Assembly (NCBI RefSeq): GCF_000632715.1
Contig: NZ_BAWO01000011.1
Location: forward strand, 62,001 to 126,000
Source of the DNA: Parageobacillus caldoxylosilyticus NBRC 107762
GTDB lineage: Bacteria > Bacillota > Bacilli > Bacillales > Anoxybacillaceae
Direction of reading: 5' to 3'
DNA: 64,000 nt
Program-made: the position numbers and the translations under genes
In this document: one piece after another, positions 38,035-48,339 of the stretch
Position numbering within the stretch: position 1 is the stretch's first letter
Layout: each line of letters begins with the position of its first letter
The notes under the pieces: generated by a model
Seen by the model: only the letters and a program-made list of their open reading frames with translations
Told to the model about the DNA's origin: nothing
Databases searched by the model: none

Positions 38035-38090
38035 AAAAAAGACATGAACATCCTTAAGAAAATGTGAGGAGGTCCATGTCCTTTTTATTA
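38035..38090 (-). terminator. Terminator-like hairpin downstream of small ORFs
   Basis: AAAAAGGACATGGACCTCC and an imperfect complement ending in CATGTCTTTTTT on the minus strand form a long stem. It would end a transcript coming from the ytxJ side or from the small ORF at 38237-38329. Confidence 0.6.
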
Positions 38091-38221
38091 TTCGCATCCG
38101 GTTCATTAAATGTACATGCATGTAAATCAATGCTCCACCGAAAATAATAACAAATGCGAAAGAATACAAACGCCGCAATCGCTGCTGCCGAACCAGTAAC
38201 TTTCCTCAATAAAAGAAGCAT
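38054..38221 (-). CDS. Doubtful small ORF with one hydrophobic segment
   Basis: A 55-codon ORF starting at ATG 38221 without a visible ribosome binding site. The translation has a hydrophobic, Ala/Phe-rich N-terminal segment and a polar tail, and it runs into the terminator hairpin. A different frame of the same DNA is also open and also hydrophobic. It could be a gene of sporulation-specific small membrane protein type, or chance. Confidence 0.2.
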   Translation of the reverse strand: MLLLLRKVTGSAAAIAAFVFFRICYYFRWSIDLHACTFNEPDANNKKDMDLLTFS

Positions 38222-38236
38222 TTTTCGTTGATGTTA

Positions 38237-38329
38237 CTACAGTTCTTTCCAATCTCCCAACATTCCAGGAAATGAAAGGAACAACATGGCGATGCCAACC
38301 ACTATTAACGATATTCCTAACTCCACCAT
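38237..38329 (-). CDS. Small hydrophobic protein, unknown
   Basis: A 30-residue ORF: MVELGISLIVVGIAMLFLSF followed by PGMLGDWKEL. It is almost entirely one membrane helix with a short charged tail. The ATG at 38329 follows AAAGGAAAGAG. It lies in the 390-bp space between aroA and ytxJ and is followed by a terminator-like hairpin. I do not recognise a family; small one-helix proteins of this kind are common in bacilli and easily missed. Confidence 0.45.
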   Translation of the reverse strand: MVELGISLIVVGIAMLFLSFPGMLGDWKEL

Positions 38330-38365
38330 CGCTCTTTCCTTTTCGTTTACCGAAAACTACTATAA

Positions 38366-38394
38366 AGCAGGCATCCCGCCATGGAATGCCTGCT
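38366..38394 (-). terminator. Terminator of ytxJ
   Basis: AGCAGGCAT (38366-38374) pairs with ATGCCTGCT (38386-38394), with extra inner pairs; the ytxJ stop codon lies at the edge of the stem. Confidence 0.75.
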
Positions 38395-38729
38395 TATGAT
38401 GCTTGAATTACTTGTTCTTTCAATGCATCATACGTAATATTCCAGTGTGATGTGTGCCATACGACAGTTCCATTTTCAAACAATAGCGCTTGTGGCGATT
38501 CGTGTTTGACGCCAAACGTTTCGGCAATATAGTTCGAAAGTGGGCGCGCTTCTTGCACATACAAATAATAGGTATCCACTTCTGGATGATTGGAAACAAA
38601 CTTCTCATATTCCCGAAACGCCGCCTGGCTGATTGGACAGGTGAGGCTATGCTTGATGAATAGAAACCGTTTCCCCGCTTTCATCACTTTTTCGAATTGC
38701 TCAATCGTCTCCAGTTTCTCCATTCCCAT
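38394..38729 (-). CDS. ytxJ: Bacillithiol-system redox protein YtxJ
   Basis: A thioredoxin-fold protein of about 111 residues with a monothiol-type motif HSLTCPIS (Cys-Pro-x-Ser). YtxJ-family proteins are bacilliredoxins thought to take bacillithiol off protein cysteines. Several in-frame starts are close together; ATG 38729 is 8 bases from GGAG, while 38735 and GTG 38738 are too close to it. It overlaps or abuts the ytxH stop, so ytxG-ytxH-ytxJ is an operon, as in B. subtilis. Confidence 0.92.
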   Translation of the reverse strand: MGMEKLETIEQFEKVMKAGKRFLFIKHSLTCPISQAAFREYEKFVSNHPEVDTYYLYVQEARPLSNYIAETFGVKHESPQALLFENGTVVWHTSHWNITYDALKEQVIQAS

Positions 38730-38734
38730 GGCCA

Positions 38735-39130
38735 TCACTCCGCATCGTTTTGTTTTTGCATTTTTTGTTCGGCATCATTAAAGGCTTCCTCTGCCTCTTT
38801 CAGCAGCTTCTCGATATTTTCTTTATCCTTTTCACTTGCCGATGGCGGAATTGGAATTGACGGTGCTTCCGTCGTCGTTTCTGCGGTTGTCGAAGACATC
38901 TTTTCGTCCGTTTTTCCAAGCGGAATAAATTTTGTTACCTCTTTGGTTTTTTCTTTTGCTACTTCGAGCCACTCCGTCGCCGTCGTTTTCACCGGCTCCA
39001 GTTTTCCTGTTTCATTCATTTCCGCAAGCCATTGCTTTCCTTTTTCACTTGTTAAAAACATCGCCGTCATCGCACCGGCAATCCCGCCGACAATTGCACC
39101 TAACCAAAATCCTCCATTATTTTTTGCCAT
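38735..39130 (-). CDS. ytxH: YtxH-family general stress protein
   Basis: A 131-residue YtxH-domain protein. FWLGAIVGGIAGAMTAMFLTSEKGKQW is the family's Gly-rich membrane segment and following basic turn; I cite it by its first and last residues (about 8-34). The tail is charged, Thr/Pro/Glu-rich and probably disordered. In B. subtilis it belongs to a sigma-B and sigma-H controlled operon with ytxG and ytxJ. The ATG at 39130 follows GAAGGAGG. Confidence 0.92.
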   Translation of the reverse strand: MAKNNGGFWLGAIVGGIAGAMTAMFLTSEKGKQWLAEMNETGKLEPVKTTATEWLEVAKEKTKEVTKFIPLGKTDEKMSSTTAETTTEAPSIPIPPSASEKDKENIEKLLKEAEEAFNDAEQKMQKQNDAE

Positions 39131-39566
39131 CCAGTACAACCTCCTTCGTCTTTTTTTGTTTCCTTTCTCTCCATTTTTCCCATATTTCGATAAAAGCATT
39201 TCCCCACTGCATAACTTTTACCATTTTTTCGCGATGGGTTTCTACTTTCGTCGTCACCGCGGACGAAAATTGCCGCAGGGAACGGTTGAACGACTGGACG
39301 GTGGCACCGACATCACTGACGGCATGGACGAGCGAATTCAATCCCTCTACTTTTTTCTGCACATCATCAGCAAGTGCGTTCGTTTTCTTCAAAAGCTGCG
39401 TTGTCTCCGTCGTAATGCCCTGCACTTCCTTGTCTAAATGGTCGATGGTTGCCGTCAAACGGCGGATTGTTTCTTGCAATACCGTCAATGTTCTGGCAAT
39501 ATAAATGACTAATATGAAAAAAGAGACGGCAATAAGCGCGATGCTGGCGTATAAAATAATTTTCAC
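39117..39566 (-). CDS. ytxG: DUF948 membrane-anchored protein YtxG
   Basis: A 149-residue protein: one N-terminal membrane helix (IILYASIALIAVSFFILVIY) and a long coiled coil (about 28-120) of the DUF948 type, with a Lys-rich end. The function is unknown; it is general-stress regulated in B. subtilis. GTG 39566 is 7 bases from AAGGAGG, TTG 39569 only 4. Its 3' end overlaps the ytxH start by 14 bases. Confidence 0.92.
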   Translation of the reverse strand: MKIILYASIALIAVSFFILVIYIARTLTVLQETIRRLTATIDHLDKEVQGITTETTQLLKKTNALADDVQKKVEGLNSLVHAVSDVGATVQSFNRSLRQFSSAVTTKVETHREKMVKVMQWGNAFIEIWEKWRERKQKKTKEVVLDGKK

Positions 39567-39678
39567 CAAACTTCCTCCTTGCTAGTTTCGCTTTATCTCC
39601 CTACATCTGCATTCTTTTCAAACGTTCGACGCTAATGCGGTAAATTCCTGCAAATTCGACATCAATGTGGACAAAAAA

Positions 39679-39706
39679 CGAGCCGGCCGATAGAATGCCT
39701 AGCTCG
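39679..39706 (-). terminator. Terminator of murC
   Basis: CGAGC and GGC blocks (39679-39687) pair with GCC and GCTCG blocks (39697-39706), followed by TTTTTTG on the minus strand, 30 bp past the murC stop. Confidence 0.75.
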
Positions 39707-39736
39707 CTTGTTCTTTTTCCAGTCATCCTTGCCATA

Positions 39737-41038
39737 TTATAAATGAACCGTGCGCTCATACGCTTCCTGAAACTTTTGAATATCGCCCGCACCCATAAAA
39801 ATAAGTACAGCGTTGGCATGTTGCTTTAATACGGATGTATCATCCTCTTGAAGGAGGCGGGAGTTTGGAATTTGCGCCTGCAAGTCGTGAATCGACAGTT
39901 TGCCGTGATGCTCACGCGCTGAGCCGAATATGTCGCATAAATACACTTGATCGGCCCGTTGCAAGCTTTCGGCAAACTCTCGCAAAAACGCTTGCGTCCG
40001 CGTGTACGTATGCGGTTGAAAAATCGCCACGATTTCGCGACCTGGATATTTTTGTCTTGCCGCCTCAATCGTTGCAATAATTTCCCGCGGGTGATGGGCG
40101 TAGTCATCGATTAAAATTTGGTCGCCAAACACCTTTTCAGTAAAACGCCGCTTTACTCCTTGAAACGTTTTTAGCTTTTCTTGAATAATGCGGACGTCTA
40201 TCTCTTCATAATGGCAAAGGGCAATGACGGCAAGCGCGTTTAAGACGTTATGGTCGCCAAAACGCGGAATTTCGAACGAAGCAAAAAACGTATTGCGGAC
40301 AAACACGTCAAACGATGTACCTTCTGTCGTTTTCACCACGTTACGCGCTTGGAAATCATTATCATCGCCAAATCCGTAAAACAGAACAGGCACTTTCGCT
40401 TGGATTTTTTGTAAGTATTCATCATCCCCACAGGCGATAATTCCTTTTTTTACTTGCAGGGCCATTTCTTGAAACGCTGAAAATACATCGTCGATATTGG
40501 CAAAATAGTCGGGATGATCAAAATCAATGTTTGTCATAATTGCATAATCTGGAAAGTAGGATAAGAAATGGCGGCGATATTCGCACGCCTCAAATACAAA
40601 ATATTTGCTTCCTTCTATCCCTTTTCCCGTTCCATCCCCAATTAAATACGACGTTGGATGCGCACCTTGCATCACATGGGCAAGTAAACCGGTCGTTGTT
40701 GTTTTTCCGTGTGAACCGGTAACTGCAACGCTGGTAAACTTGCGAATAAATTCTCCTAAAAAACGATGGTACCGGATGACAGGCACCCCTAATTCATGCG
40801 CAGCTTGTATTTCCTCATGTGTATCCGGAAAGGCGTTGCCTGCAATCACCGTATAGCCTGGCTTAATATTTTCCTTGCTAAAGGGCAAAATAGGAATTCC
40901 CCGCTCCTCTAATGCTTTTTGCGTAAAAAAGCGCTTCTCAACATCCGAACCTTGTACCGTATAATTCATATCGTGAAGAATTTGCGCCAACGCGCTCATT
41001 CCCGTTCCTTTAATGCCAACAAAATGATAAACTGTCAT
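39737..41038 (-). CDS. murC: UDP-N-acetylmuramate--L-alanine ligase
   Basis: A 433-residue Mur ligase that adds L-alanine to UDP-MurNAc, the first step of the peptide stem. [14 protein letters not shown] (5-18) is the N-terminal UDP-binding motif and GSHGKTTTT (108-116) the ATP-binding loop. The ATG at 41038 follows GGAGGG by 7 bases. It lies between ytxG and sftA as in B. subtilis, away from the dcw cluster. Confidence 0.97.
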   Translation of the reverse strand: MTVYHFVGIKGTGMSALAQILHDMNYTVQGSDVEKRFFTQKALEERGIPILPFSKENIKPGYTVIAGNAFPDTHEEIQAAHELGVPVIRYHRFLGEFIRKFTSVAVTGSHGKTTTTGLLAHVMQGAHPTSYLIGDGTGKGIEGSKYFVFEACEYRRHFLSYFPDYAIMTNIDFDHPDYFANIDDVFSAFQEMALQVKKGIIACGDDEYLQKIQAKVPVLFYGFGDDNDFQARNVVKTTEGTSFDVFVRNTFFASFEIPRFGDHNVLNALAVIALCHYEEIDVRIIQEKLKTFQGVKRRFTEKVFGDQILIDDYAHHPREIIATIEAARQKYPGREIVAIFQPHTYTRTQAFLREFAESLQRADQVYLCDIFGSAREHHGKLSIHDLQAQIPNSRLLQEDDTSVLKQHANAVLIFMGAGDIQKFQEAYERTVHL

Positions 41039-41235
41039 CGCTAAGCCCTCCAACAATCGTCTATCTGTAAGACAGTATATGATATTCATCTAGTTTTGCC
41101 ATTTATTTCATTTTACGATATGCATGCTCACATTACACCATTATAACATGGCCCGTTCCTAAAAACTATCGCGTATCGGAAGCGAGGCGAAACTTTCCTT
41201 CTATATTGTACACAATAGGATCAATCCATTAATGA

Positions 41236-43416
41236 TCATATCATACTATTTTCTTGCCAATTCGCCAATTCGTCTTCACTAATTAACACCTCTCGCGGTT
41301 TGCTGCCGCGCGCTTCGGAAATAATGCCTTGCTGCTCCATCATTTCAATTAAACGGGCGGCGCGGTTGTAGCCGATGCGGAAATGCCGCTGCAAACTGGA
41401 CGTGGAAGCTCCACCTTGCTGAACGACAAATTGGCATGCTTCATAAAAAAGTTCGTCTTCTTCCTGTCCGATCGCCGTCTTTTTTACAAAATCGTCCTGT
41501 TGAAACAAATAGGAAGGCCCCATCTGCGCTTTTACATGGGCGACGACCCGTTCAATTTCCTCATCTGATACGAAACTTCCTTGCAGCCGAACTGCTTTGG
41601 ATGAGCCGTTTTCCAAAAACAGCATATCGCCGCGCCCAAGCAATTTTTCCGCGCCGTTTGTGTCAATAATCGTACGCGAATCCACTTGCGAAGAAACAGA
41701 AAAAGCGATTCGCGTCGGAATATTTGCTTTAATTAAACCAGTAATCACATCGACGGACGGACGCTGGGTGGCGACGATTAAATGAATGCCGCACGCCCTT
41801 GCTTTTTGAGCGAGGCGGCAAATCGCCTCCTCGACATCAGCCGGGGCCACCATCATTAAATCAGCCAGTTCATCGATGATAATGACGATATACGGAAGAT
41901 GGTGCTCTAGGCTGCCTTTTTGTTTCACGAGCTCGTTGTATTTTTCAATATCCCTGACGCCTGCATGAGCAAACAGCTCATAGCGCCGCTCCATTTCTTC
42001 CACTGCCCATTTTAATGCTCCTGTCGCCGCTTTGGCATCGGTAATGACCGGGCTGACAAGATGTGGAATGCCGTTATACGGGGCAAGCTCGACCATTTTC
42101 GGATCAATCAGCAGCAATTTCACTTCATGTGGGACGGCTTTGTACAGCAAACTGACAATGATCGCATTGATGCACACACTTTTCCCTGAACCGGTCGCTC
42201 CGGCAATTAATCCGTGCGGCATCTTTTTTAAATCGGTGACTGCCGGCGCCCCTGATATATCGAGTCCAAGCGCAACCGTCAGCGGCGATGGATTATTGCG
42301 GAACGCCCCGCTTTCTAAAATCTCGCGAATCAGAACGGGACGGCTTTTTACGTTTGGAACTTCAATGCCGATCGTACGCTTTCCCGGAATTGGCGCTTCG
42401 ATGCGAATATCTTTTGCCGCCAAGTTCAATTTAATATCATCGGCTAAATTTGTAATTTTGCTCACTTTCACTCCTAAATCGGGCTGCACTTCAAAGCGCG
42501 TCACCGTCGGCCCTTGTGTCGTATTGACGACTTTCGCGCCGATATGAAAACTGGCAAACGTCCGGTTCAGCCGCTCACATTGCTCGCGAATCCATTGCTC
42601 ATCGCTTTCGTGGCGCTGTTGTGGACTCTCTAGCAACGATAAAGACGGAAACTGATATCCGCTGCTAACAGATTTCCTTTTTTCTTCCCGCTTTTTCCGG
42701 TCTTGCTTTAGCATGATGACATTGTAAGGAATGCGGGAACGCGACGGAGAAGGTCGCTGTTTTGTTTCATCGCCGTGTTTTGGCTCAGTTTCTTCCTCTG
42801 CCTTTTTAGGCTGCTCTGCTTCTTGGATAGAAGCCTCTTTTTCCCCATCTATCGTTTCTTGTTGTTCGTCGCCGCTGTTTGGCAAATCCGTTTCTTCTTT
42901 CTCTTCTTGAACCGCACCAGCGCTTATCTCCTTTTCATTGTTTAAGCATTCCGGCGACAGCAAATGCTCACCTGTTTCCGCTTTTTCCGATACAGATGAA
43001 TCTACTAGATCCATCGCATCATCTTTGGAATGAGATGGCAGCTCCCATTCAACGACAGGATCGTTCTTTTTCGCTGTTTTTCTATTATACCCATAAACAG
43101 GCGACAACACCTCGGAAGGACGGAATGGTTTTTTGTCATTGTCCTGCTCGCTTTGGTCGTATTTCGGTACATTGCGGCGGCGCGAAACAGCTTGACCGTT
43201 TTCCTCATATTCCTGCTCAAATGATGAAAAACATCGTCTTGCTGGTCGCTCATCCGGAATAAGCGGAAAACGAAAGTTTCCTTTTGGGTATTGATACACT
43301 ACTTTCGCATTCAGTTGTGAAGCCGCCGGCCGGTCACGGTGCTGCTGACCGGAGGAAGCTGTTGGTTCTTCGTCTGAATCCAGCCAGTAGCGGATCATCC
43401 GTTTAAGCCATTTCAT
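41236..43416 (-). CDS. sftA: DNA translocase SftA (FtsK/SpoIIIE family)
   Basis: A 726-residue cytosolic FtsK-type motor with no N-terminal membrane segments. A low-complexity acidic linker (about 100-240) follows a basic N terminus; the motor core has Walker A GATGSGKS (406-413) and Walker B-type [10 protein letters not shown]; the C-terminal winged-helix gamma domain (about 660-715) should read polar DNA motifs. SftA moves chromosome ends away from the closing septum before cell division. Orthology is supported by position between murC and ytpR. Confidence 0.96.
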   Translation of the reverse strand: MKWLKRMIRYWLDSDEEPTASSGQQHRDRPAASQLNAKVVYQYPKGNFRFPLIPDERPARRCFSSFEQEYEENGQAVSRRRNVPKYDQSEQDNDKKPFRPSEVLSPVYGYNRKTAKKNDPVVEWELPSHSKDDAMDLVDSSVSEKAETGEHLLSPECLNNEKEISAGAVQEEKEETDLPNSGDEQQETIDGEKEASIQEAEQPKKAEEETEPKHGDETKQRPSPSRSRIPYNVIMLKQDRKKREEKRKSVSSGYQFPSLSLLESPQQRHESDEQWIREQCERLNRTFASFHIGAKVVNTTQGPTVTRFEVQPDLGVKVSKITNLADDIKLNLAAKDIRIEAPIPGKRTIGIEVPNVKSRPVLIREILESGAFRNNPSPLTVALGLDISGAPAVTDLKKMPHGLIAGATGSGKSVCINAIIVSLLYKAVPHEVKLLLIDPKMVELAPYNGIPHLVSPVITDAKAATGALKWAVEEMERRYELFAHAGVRDIEKYNELVKQKGSLEHHLPYIVIIIDELADLMMVAPADVEEAICRLAQKARACGIHLIVATQRPSVDVITGLIKANIPTRIAFSVSSQVDSRTIIDTNGAEKLLGRGDMLFLENGSSKAVRLQGSFVSDEEIERVVAHVKAQMGPSYLFQQDDFVKKTAIGQEEDELFYEACQFVVQQGGASTSSLQRHFRIGYNRAARLIEMMEQQGIISEARGSKPREVLISEDELANWQENSMI

Positions 43417-43457
43417 TGTTAAATCACTCTTTCTGTTCCATTCGTTTTCGGAAAAAA

Positions 43458-43483
43458 AGTCACTAGAAACCAGTCTAGTGACT
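43458..43483 (-). terminator. Terminator of ytpR
   Basis: A 10-bp perfect stem (43458-43467 with 43474-43483) followed by T7 on the minus strand. Confidence 0.9.
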
Positions 43484-43489
43484 ATCGTA

Positions 43490-44098
43490 TTATTGCCAAG
43501 TAAATGGTTGTCCTACTTCGTACTCATCGGATAATACTAAAATGCCTTTTTCTTGTGGAGCGTTTGGCAATTCCAATTCCCTCGCCGAACAAATCATTCC
43601 GTATGACGGGACTCCGCGCAATTCCGTTTCCTGAATGATCAGCCCGCTCGGCATGACGGCGCCGATTTTGGCGACCACAACTTTTTGCCCTTCTGCCACA
43701 TTTGGCGCCCCGCATACAATTTGCAATACTTCTGTTCCGACATCCACTTGGCATACACTCAGTTTATCGGCATTTGGATGTTTCTTTTTCTCTTTGACAT
43801 AACCGACGACAAACTTTGGCGAAAGATCGGCTTCGATCGTTTCGTCCCATCCATTTTTTTTCAATATCTCGTTAATGACAGCAACAAGCTCTTCATTCAG
43901 CTCCAACAAGCCGTTGCCGGCAAAAGGATGATAGGTGGAAGCCCGGAAGATATTATAGCCTGCCGTTTCTCCCGTTTGTTCATCAAAGATGCGGACAACA
44001 TCACCCTTTTTTTCAAACGCCCTCTGCTCCGGCTGAGTCGGTTTTACAGAAACAAGCAATACATCGCCAACACCTTCTCGATTGTAAAATACATTCAC
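43490..44098 (-). CDS. ytpR: YtpR-family tRNA-binding protein
   Basis: A 202-residue protein with an N-terminal DUF4479 part (about 1-90) and a C-terminal OB-fold tRNA-binding domain (about 93-200; [23 protein letters not shown], cited by position 95-117), like that of the PheT N terminus and Arc1p/EMAP II. Its RNA target is not known. It is followed upstream by ytpQ and ytpP in the same direction. Confidence 0.92.
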   Translation of the reverse strand: MNVFYNREGVGDVLLVSVKPTQPEQRAFEKKGDVVRIFDEQTGETAGYNIFRASTYHPFAGNGLLELNEELVAVINEILKKNGWDETIEADLSPKFVVGYVKEKKKHPNADKLSVCQVDVGTEVLQIVCGAPNVAEGQKVVVAKIGAVMPSGLIIQETELRGVPSYGMICSARELELPNAPQEKGILVLSDEYEVGQPFTWQ

Positions 44099-44118
44099 TG
44101 TAAGCCACCCTCTTTCTA

Positions 44119-44919
44119 TTATTTTTTGCGATAATTTTTCCCTAAAATAAAAATCGGCTCTAATTTTCCTTCTTCATATAGAAATGATAATGCAGTAATC
44201 GGCACTCGCCCGTTGGCAAAAAAGCTCATCGTCATTTGCGCCAGCACATCATATCCGACTTCATTTTGCAAATCGGCAATAATGAGCACATCTTGATGAG
44301 GCACAGCGAGCACCATTGTTCCTGTAATTTTCTTGCTCATTTTCGCCAAAAAAGCATCATTCAAAATCCGGCTTGCGTCATAGCCGTCATTGGTATTTAC
44401 AAAATAAAACGTGTTTCCGGCAACTTTGTCTTCTTTGACGCTTACATCGAGCGAACGAACGTTAAAACGGGCGATTTGTTTTATTTGTTCCTTGTCCCAT
44501 TGTTCCTGTTCCACCATCTTTTCATCAATGAGACGATACGTATTGCCTAAATCGAGCGCATAATAAATGCGCGTTTCCGCCGTATGGTCGTCATAAAGAA
44601 GGGAAATTCCTTCTTTCGTTTTCGTCGGAAACGAGGTGGAACGAATCACCGGATAAATATCTTTTTCTTTGCCGGAAAGCGAATGCTCCTCATGCATCGT
44701 ATTTAACGTTTGTTCTACATAATATACCATTTCGTTAATCGCTTCCTCTTTTTGTTCGTGCCATTTCGCAATGACGCCGGGAAGCGAAATGGTGACTCCT
44801 TTTTTCGTTTCTTTTGCTTCAATGCGGAGCGTATCGTTTTTCCGGTCCAATTGGAAAACCCAATCGTGATGATGGGCAAGCCGTTTTTTGATTTCCTCAT
44901 ACATTTGTTTGCTGTCCAT
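44119..44919 (-). CDS. ytpQ: DUF1444 protein YtpQ
   Basis: A 266-residue soluble protein of the DUF1444/YtpQ family, with no signal peptide or known catalytic motif. Conserved-looking blocks are [22 protein letters not shown] and [15 protein letters not shown]. The function is unknown. It is 15 bp from ytpP and 20 bp from ytpR, so the three are one operon. Confidence 0.92.
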   Translation of the reverse strand: MDSKQMYEEIKKRLAHHHDWVFQLDRKNDTLRIEAKETKKGVTISLPGVIAKWHEQKEEAINEMVYYVEQTLNTMHEEHSLSGKEKDIYPVIRSTSFPTKTKEGISLLYDDHTAETRIYYALDLGNTYRLIDEKMVEQEQWDKEQIKQIARFNVRSLDVSVKEDKVAGNTFYFVNTNDGYDASRILNDAFLAKMSKKITGTMVLAVPHQDVLIIADLQNEVGYDVLAQMTMSFFANGRVPITALSFLYEEGKLEPIFILGKNYRKK

Positions 44920-44934
44920 CGCTGCGCCCCCTAG

Positions 44935-45249
44935 CTATGACAGGCTGCGGATAAACTGCTCGACTTCCTCTTTCGTTTTGCGGTCTTTGCTGACAAATCT
45001 GCCGAGTTCTTTTCCATGGTCATAGGCAATAAAGCTTGGAATACCAAATACATTTTCTTGCTGGCATACTTCGAGCAATTGGTCACGATCGACATAATAA
45101 AACTCATAATCGGAAAACGTTTTTTCGATTTCCGGTAGAAACGGCTGAATAAAGCGGCAATCCGGACACCAATCCGCCGAAAATACAAAAATCGCTTTCG
45201 CTGTATTTTTCACCTTTTCATATTGTGTTGCTGTTTCAATGGTTTTCAT
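44935..45249 (-). CDS. ytpP: Thioredoxin-like protein YtpP
   Basis: A 104-residue thioredoxin fold with the redox motif WCPDC (Cys28, Cys31) and cis-proline in FGIPSF. CPDC differs from the CGPC of housekeeping thioredoxin, so a special substrate or a bacillithiol link is possible. ATG 45249 is 9 bases from GAAGGGGG. Confidence 0.93.
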   Translation of the reverse strand: MKTIETATQYEKVKNTAKAIFVFSADWCPDCRFIQPFLPEIEKTFSDYEFYYVDRDQLLEVCQQENVFGIPSFIAYDHGKELGRFVSKDRKTKEEVEQFIRSLS

Positions 45250-45289
45250 CCGTGAAACCCCCTTCTGTACCCTTTTATCATATCGCGAA

Positions 45290-45808
45290 TCAGCGGTTTT
45301 GACAAAAAAATTCATATTGGCCGGCAAGAAGCTGGACAATGTGGCGAAACATGCTGGCTCTGTCGACATGGCCATTCGTAAACACGCCGATGGCTCCTTC
45401 CTGATGGCGAATGTTGCATTTTCCTGTATATTCCGCCATGACGTCGCCAAGCTCTCTGCCGCTGCGAATTCCTTCTGCCACTTCGGCAGGGAGGAGAATG
45501 CGTGCCCCGCTGGCGGCAATGACTGCACCGTCCCGGTCGACAAGCGCTCCCCAATTGCACAGCCATAGCTCTCCATCGATCTCCATTACACCGCCCTCCA
45601 ACCCGATGCCGATATCGGCCTGCTCTTTTTCGAGCGCATGTTTGGCGCGATTGATCGCACCTTGACGCGTTTCCTCATCGGAAAGCGGTTGGGCGGAAAC
45701 ACCCGATGGCACATTCGTTGGGATGAGCGTATAACGATCTGGACCAAAAACTTCTCGAACCGCTGCTACTTTCGCTTGATTGGTTGTGCCGATTGCAATG
45801 GCTTGCAA
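45290..45808 (-). CDS. DUF84-family inosine/xanthosine triphosphatase
   Basis: A 172-residue NTPase of the DUF84 (YjjX) family, which hydrolyses ITP and XTP to clean the nucleotide pool. IAIGTTNQAKVAAVREVF (3-20) is the nucleotide-binding start, and SDEETRQGAINRAKHAL and GIGLEGGV follow. TTG start, 9 bases after GGAG. It lies between ytpP and ytoP. Confidence 0.88.
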   Translation of the reverse strand: MQAIAIGTTNQAKVAAVREVFGPDRYTLIPTNVPSGVSAQPLSDEETRQGAINRAKHALEKEQADIGIGLEGGVMEIDGELWLCNWGALVDRDGAVIAASGARILLPAEVAEGIRSGRELGDVMAEYTGKCNIRHQEGAIGVFTNGHVDRASMFRHIVQLLAGQYEFFCQNR

Positions 45809-45835
45809 CGCATTTCACTCCTTTGCACGGAAAAA

Positions 45836-45862
45836 GAGAAGTCTTGTCGCGCAAGACTTCTC
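45836..45862 (-). terminator. Terminator of ytoP
   Basis: An 11-bp perfect stem (45836-45846 with 45852-45862), loop TCGCG, followed by CTTTTTCC on the minus strand. Confidence 0.82.
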
Positions 45863-45869
45863 ACCATGT

Positions 45870-46946
45870 TTAGCTATTTTTCTTAATCGCATTCACCGTT
45901 GCCCGATCGCAGCGCTTGACCAGTTCGACCAGCAGTTTTTTTGCGGCTGCATAGTCATCCACATGAATAATGGACGCATGTGTATGAATATAGCGGGAAC
46001 AAATGCCGATAACAGCCGATGGCACGCCGCTGTTTGCGATATGTACGCGTCCGGCGTCCGTTCCGCCTCCTGGTGAAACGAAAAATTGATATGGAATGCC
46101 ATGTGTTTCTGCCGTATCTAGCACAAATTCGCGCATGCCGCGATGGGTGACCATCGAGCGGTCATAAATGCGGACAAGCGCCCCTTTGCCAAGGTGGCCA
46201 AATCCCTTTTCATCACCCGTCATATCGTTGGCAGGGCTTGCATCCAGCGCAAAAAAGATATCTGGCTGAATCATTGCCGCTGCCGTCTGCGCCCCGCGAA
46301 GTCCGACTTCTTCCTGAACCGTAGCCCCGGAGTATAATACGTTTGGCAGCTTCTCGTTTTTTAGCTCTTTCAGCAATTCAATGGCCAGCCCGCATCCGTA
46401 GCGGTTGTCCCACGCTTTGGCCAAAATTTTTTTTGGATTGGCCATTGGGGTGAAAGGACAAATCGGCACGATTTGCTGTCCTGGTTTAATGCCCATTTTT
46501 TTCGCGTCTTCGCGATCGTCGGCGCCGACGTCAATCAGCATGTTTTTGATCTCCATCGGTTTGTTGCGCTGTTCTTCGTTTAGCAAATGCGGCGGAATCG
46601 AACTGATGACACCGATGACCGGGCCGTGGTCGGTAATAATTTGTACACGCTGCGCCAATAATACTTGATTCCACCAGCCGCCGAGCGGTTGAAAGCGGAT
46701 CATGCCATTATCGGTAATGGCGGTGACCATAAATCCGACTTCATCCATATGCCCCGCCACCATCACGGTAGGGCCGTTTTCATCGCCGCGCTTAACGCCA
46801 AAAATGCTGCCAAGCCGGTCCTGCACCACTTCATCAGCGTATTTTTCCAGTTCCTTCCTCATAAAGTGGCGCACGGCATGTTCATTTCCCGACGCTCCCG
46901 GCAATTCCGTTAGTGTTTGAAACAATTGAAGTGTCTCCACATTCAT
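45870..46946 (-). CDS. ytoP: M42-family metallo-aminopeptidase YtoP
   Basis: A 358-residue M42 peptidase, which forms large tetrahedral shells that trim short peptides. Metal ligands are seen in [32 protein letters not shown] (catalytic Glu) and FALDASP; a late [13 protein letters not shown] segment completes the site. Position matches B. subtilis ytoP. The ATG at 46946 lies behind GGGG and GTGGAG; longer in-frame upstream starts overlap the divergent promoter region. Confidence 0.94.
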   Translation of the reverse strand: MNVETLQLFQTLTELPGASGNEHAVRHFMRKELEKYADEVVQDRLGSIFGVKRGDENGPTVMVAGHMDEVGFMVTAITDNGMIRFQPLGGWWNQVLLAQRVQIITDHGPVIGVISSIPPHLLNEEQRNKPMEIKNMLIDVGADDREDAKKMGIKPGQQIVPICPFTPMANPKKILAKAWDNRYGCGLAIELLKELKNEKLPNVLYSGATVQEEVGLRGAQTAAAMIQPDIFFALDASPANDMTGDEKGFGHLGKGALVRIYDRSMVTHRGMREFVLDTAETHGIPYQFFVSPGGGTDAGRVHIANSGVPSAVIGICSRYIHTHASIIHVDDYAAAKKLLVELVKRCDRATVNAIKKNS

Positions 46947-47075
46947 CTCCACTAACCCCTTTTTCTTCTTGATTTTATTGTAGCGAATCGTGAAATGGTT
47001 TTCCACTTTTCTTACATTTTCCGCCAAAATACGATATACTAAACGGTATCAAATGCACAGAGGAGGTTTTACGTC

Positions 47076-47372
47076 ATGAGTTGGAAAAAGTTTATCACCG
47101 GCGCCGCTCTTGGATTTGCCGCCGCCTACGCCATCAAGGCACAATTGGACCGGCAGATGATTTCTGCAAAAAAAGCACTTTCTTTAGCAAAGGCGGCATT
47201 TGGGCAATCTGCGCCGATCAGCGGCTCCTGGATTCAAATCACACCAGAAACGTACGAAAAAAACAACATCCGCTATACTATTTATAAAGGCGGTATTTGC
47301 CGCGATGGCGCGCAGTATGAATTTGTCATCGACGCCTATACAGGAACGATGATCGACGTAAAACAGCTGTAG
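47076..47372 (+). CDS. ytzB: PepSY-like small protein YtzB
   Basis: A 98-residue protein. An N-terminal amphipathic/hydrophobic segment (FITGAALGFAAAYAIKAQ) may act as a membrane anchor or uncleaved signal, followed by a PepSY-type fold (KAFGQ-like region, YEFVIDAYTGTMIDVKQL at the end). PepSY domains often inhibit proteases; a link to the divergent peptidase ytoP is only suggested by location. ATG with AGGAGG. Confidence 0.88.
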   Translation: MSWKKFITGAALGFAAAYAIKAQLDRQMISAKKALSLAKAAFGQSAPISGSWIQITPETYEKNNIRYTIYKGGICRDGAQYEFVIDAYTGTMIDVKQL

Positions 47373-47376
47373 ATGA

Positions 47377-47402
47377 GCGGATGCTTTTGGCAAGGCATCC
47401 GC
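47377..47402. terminator. Hairpin between ytzB and ytnP
   Basis: GCGGATGC (47377-47384) pairs with GCATCCGC (47395-47402). There is no good T-run on either side, so termination may be weak. Confidence 0.5.
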
Positions 47403-48260
47403 CTACACAAGCCTTACGGACCGGTTACGCTTTACATGTTCGACGATGTTCCCGTTTTCATCCCATTTTAAGGCGCGATAGTACGCATCATGATAAAACG
47501 TAAACCAAGCCTGCTTTTCAATAGCATATGGAATCCATTTTTGTTTGGCAAAAATAGATGTCATCGGATAATCGTCGTATGCCATCACCCATAGTACGTT
47601 TTGGTGGGCGTGTGTCCCTAACAAATCAGCCATATGAATTGCCATTTCCCCGTCCGACTCCATCACGATAATCGAATGTCCGTCGCTATGCCCGCCTGTA
47701 TGTATCATTTTGACGCCACCAACGACTTCCTTTTCTTTTTCAAACGGAACAACTTGCTCGGCAATCGGCTCCCAGTTTTCCTTCCAATATGTATTGCGTG
47801 AGCGGATGTTTGGCTGTCTCATTTCATCCCATTCTACTTGCGACGTAATAATTTGCGCGCGCGGAAACGTCGAAACGAGCCGGTCTCCTTCCCATTTGGT
47901 CAAACCGCATGCGTGGTCAAAATGCATGTGCGTCATCATCACGATATCAATATCATCGGTTGTTAAACCGAGCTGGTCAAGTGATTGCTCGAGCGATGAT
48001 TCTTCCGTAACGCCGAAATTGCGCTTTTGTTTATCCGACAATTTGCCATTGCCGATGCCGGACTCAATCAGCATATTTTTTCCATCCGCCTGCACAAGAA
48101 TAGGATCGGTGCGCAATTCAATTTGATTGTTGTCGTTGCACGGATATTTTTTCGACCAAAGTGGCTTGGGAACGACCCCGAACATCGCGCCGCCATCTAA
48201 ATGAGTTACCCCTCCGTTTAACCATGTCAATGTGATTTTTCCTACTTTTAATTGCTCCAT
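47403..48260 (-). CDS. ytnP: Metallo-beta-lactamase-fold lactonase YtnP
   Basis: A 285-residue MBL-fold hydrolase with the zinc motif HMHFDH (111-116), a downstream GGHSDGHS and an ADLLGTHAH segment. B. subtilis YtnP hydrolyses homoserine-lactone signals and interferes with streptomycin signalling in Streptomyces; the natural substrate here is not known. It is between ytzB and trmB, as expected. Confidence 0.93.
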   Translation of the reverse strand: MEQLKVGKITLTWLNGGVTHLDGGAMFGVVPKPLWSKKYPCNDNNQIELRTDPILVQADGKNMLIESGIGNGKLSDKQKRNFGVTEESSLEQSLDQLGLTTDDIDIVMMTHMHFDHACGLTKWEGDRLVSTFPRAQIITSQVEWDEMRQPNIRSRNTYWKENWEPIAEQVVPFEKEKEVVGGVKMIHTGGHSDGHSIIVMESDGEMAIHMADLLGTHAHQNVLWVMAYDDYPMTSIFAKQKWIPYAIEKQAWFTFYHDAYYRALKWDENGNIVEHVKRNRSVRLV

Positions 48261-48318
48261 TTCCCATCACCTCACCATTTAGTGTAACACTTCCGCAAAT
48301 ATTTCGAAAACAAAAAAT

Positions 48319-48339
48319 AAAAGGCTTAGACAGCCTTTT
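48319..48339 (-). terminator. Terminator of trmB
   Basis: AAAAGGCT (48319-48326) pairs with AGCCTTTT (48332-48339), followed by ATTTTTTGTTTTC on the minus strand. Confidence 0.85.

Noticed and set aside
37933-38178. 81-codon minus-strand ORF with a hydrophobic start
   Set aside because: It would start at TTG without a site and runs through the terminator-like stem into basic, low-quality protein. The 30-residue ORF upstream is the better candidate.
39601-39819. Minus-strand ORF running past the murC stop (ending in ERLKRMQM)
   Set aside because: It reads murC in another frame, then crosses the murC terminator hairpin; no ribosome binding site. The hairpin explains the conserved-looking sequence.
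41203-41219. TATTGT-AC-ACAATA palindrome after sftA
   Set aside because: Too short and AT-rich for a terminator, with no T-run; probably incidental.
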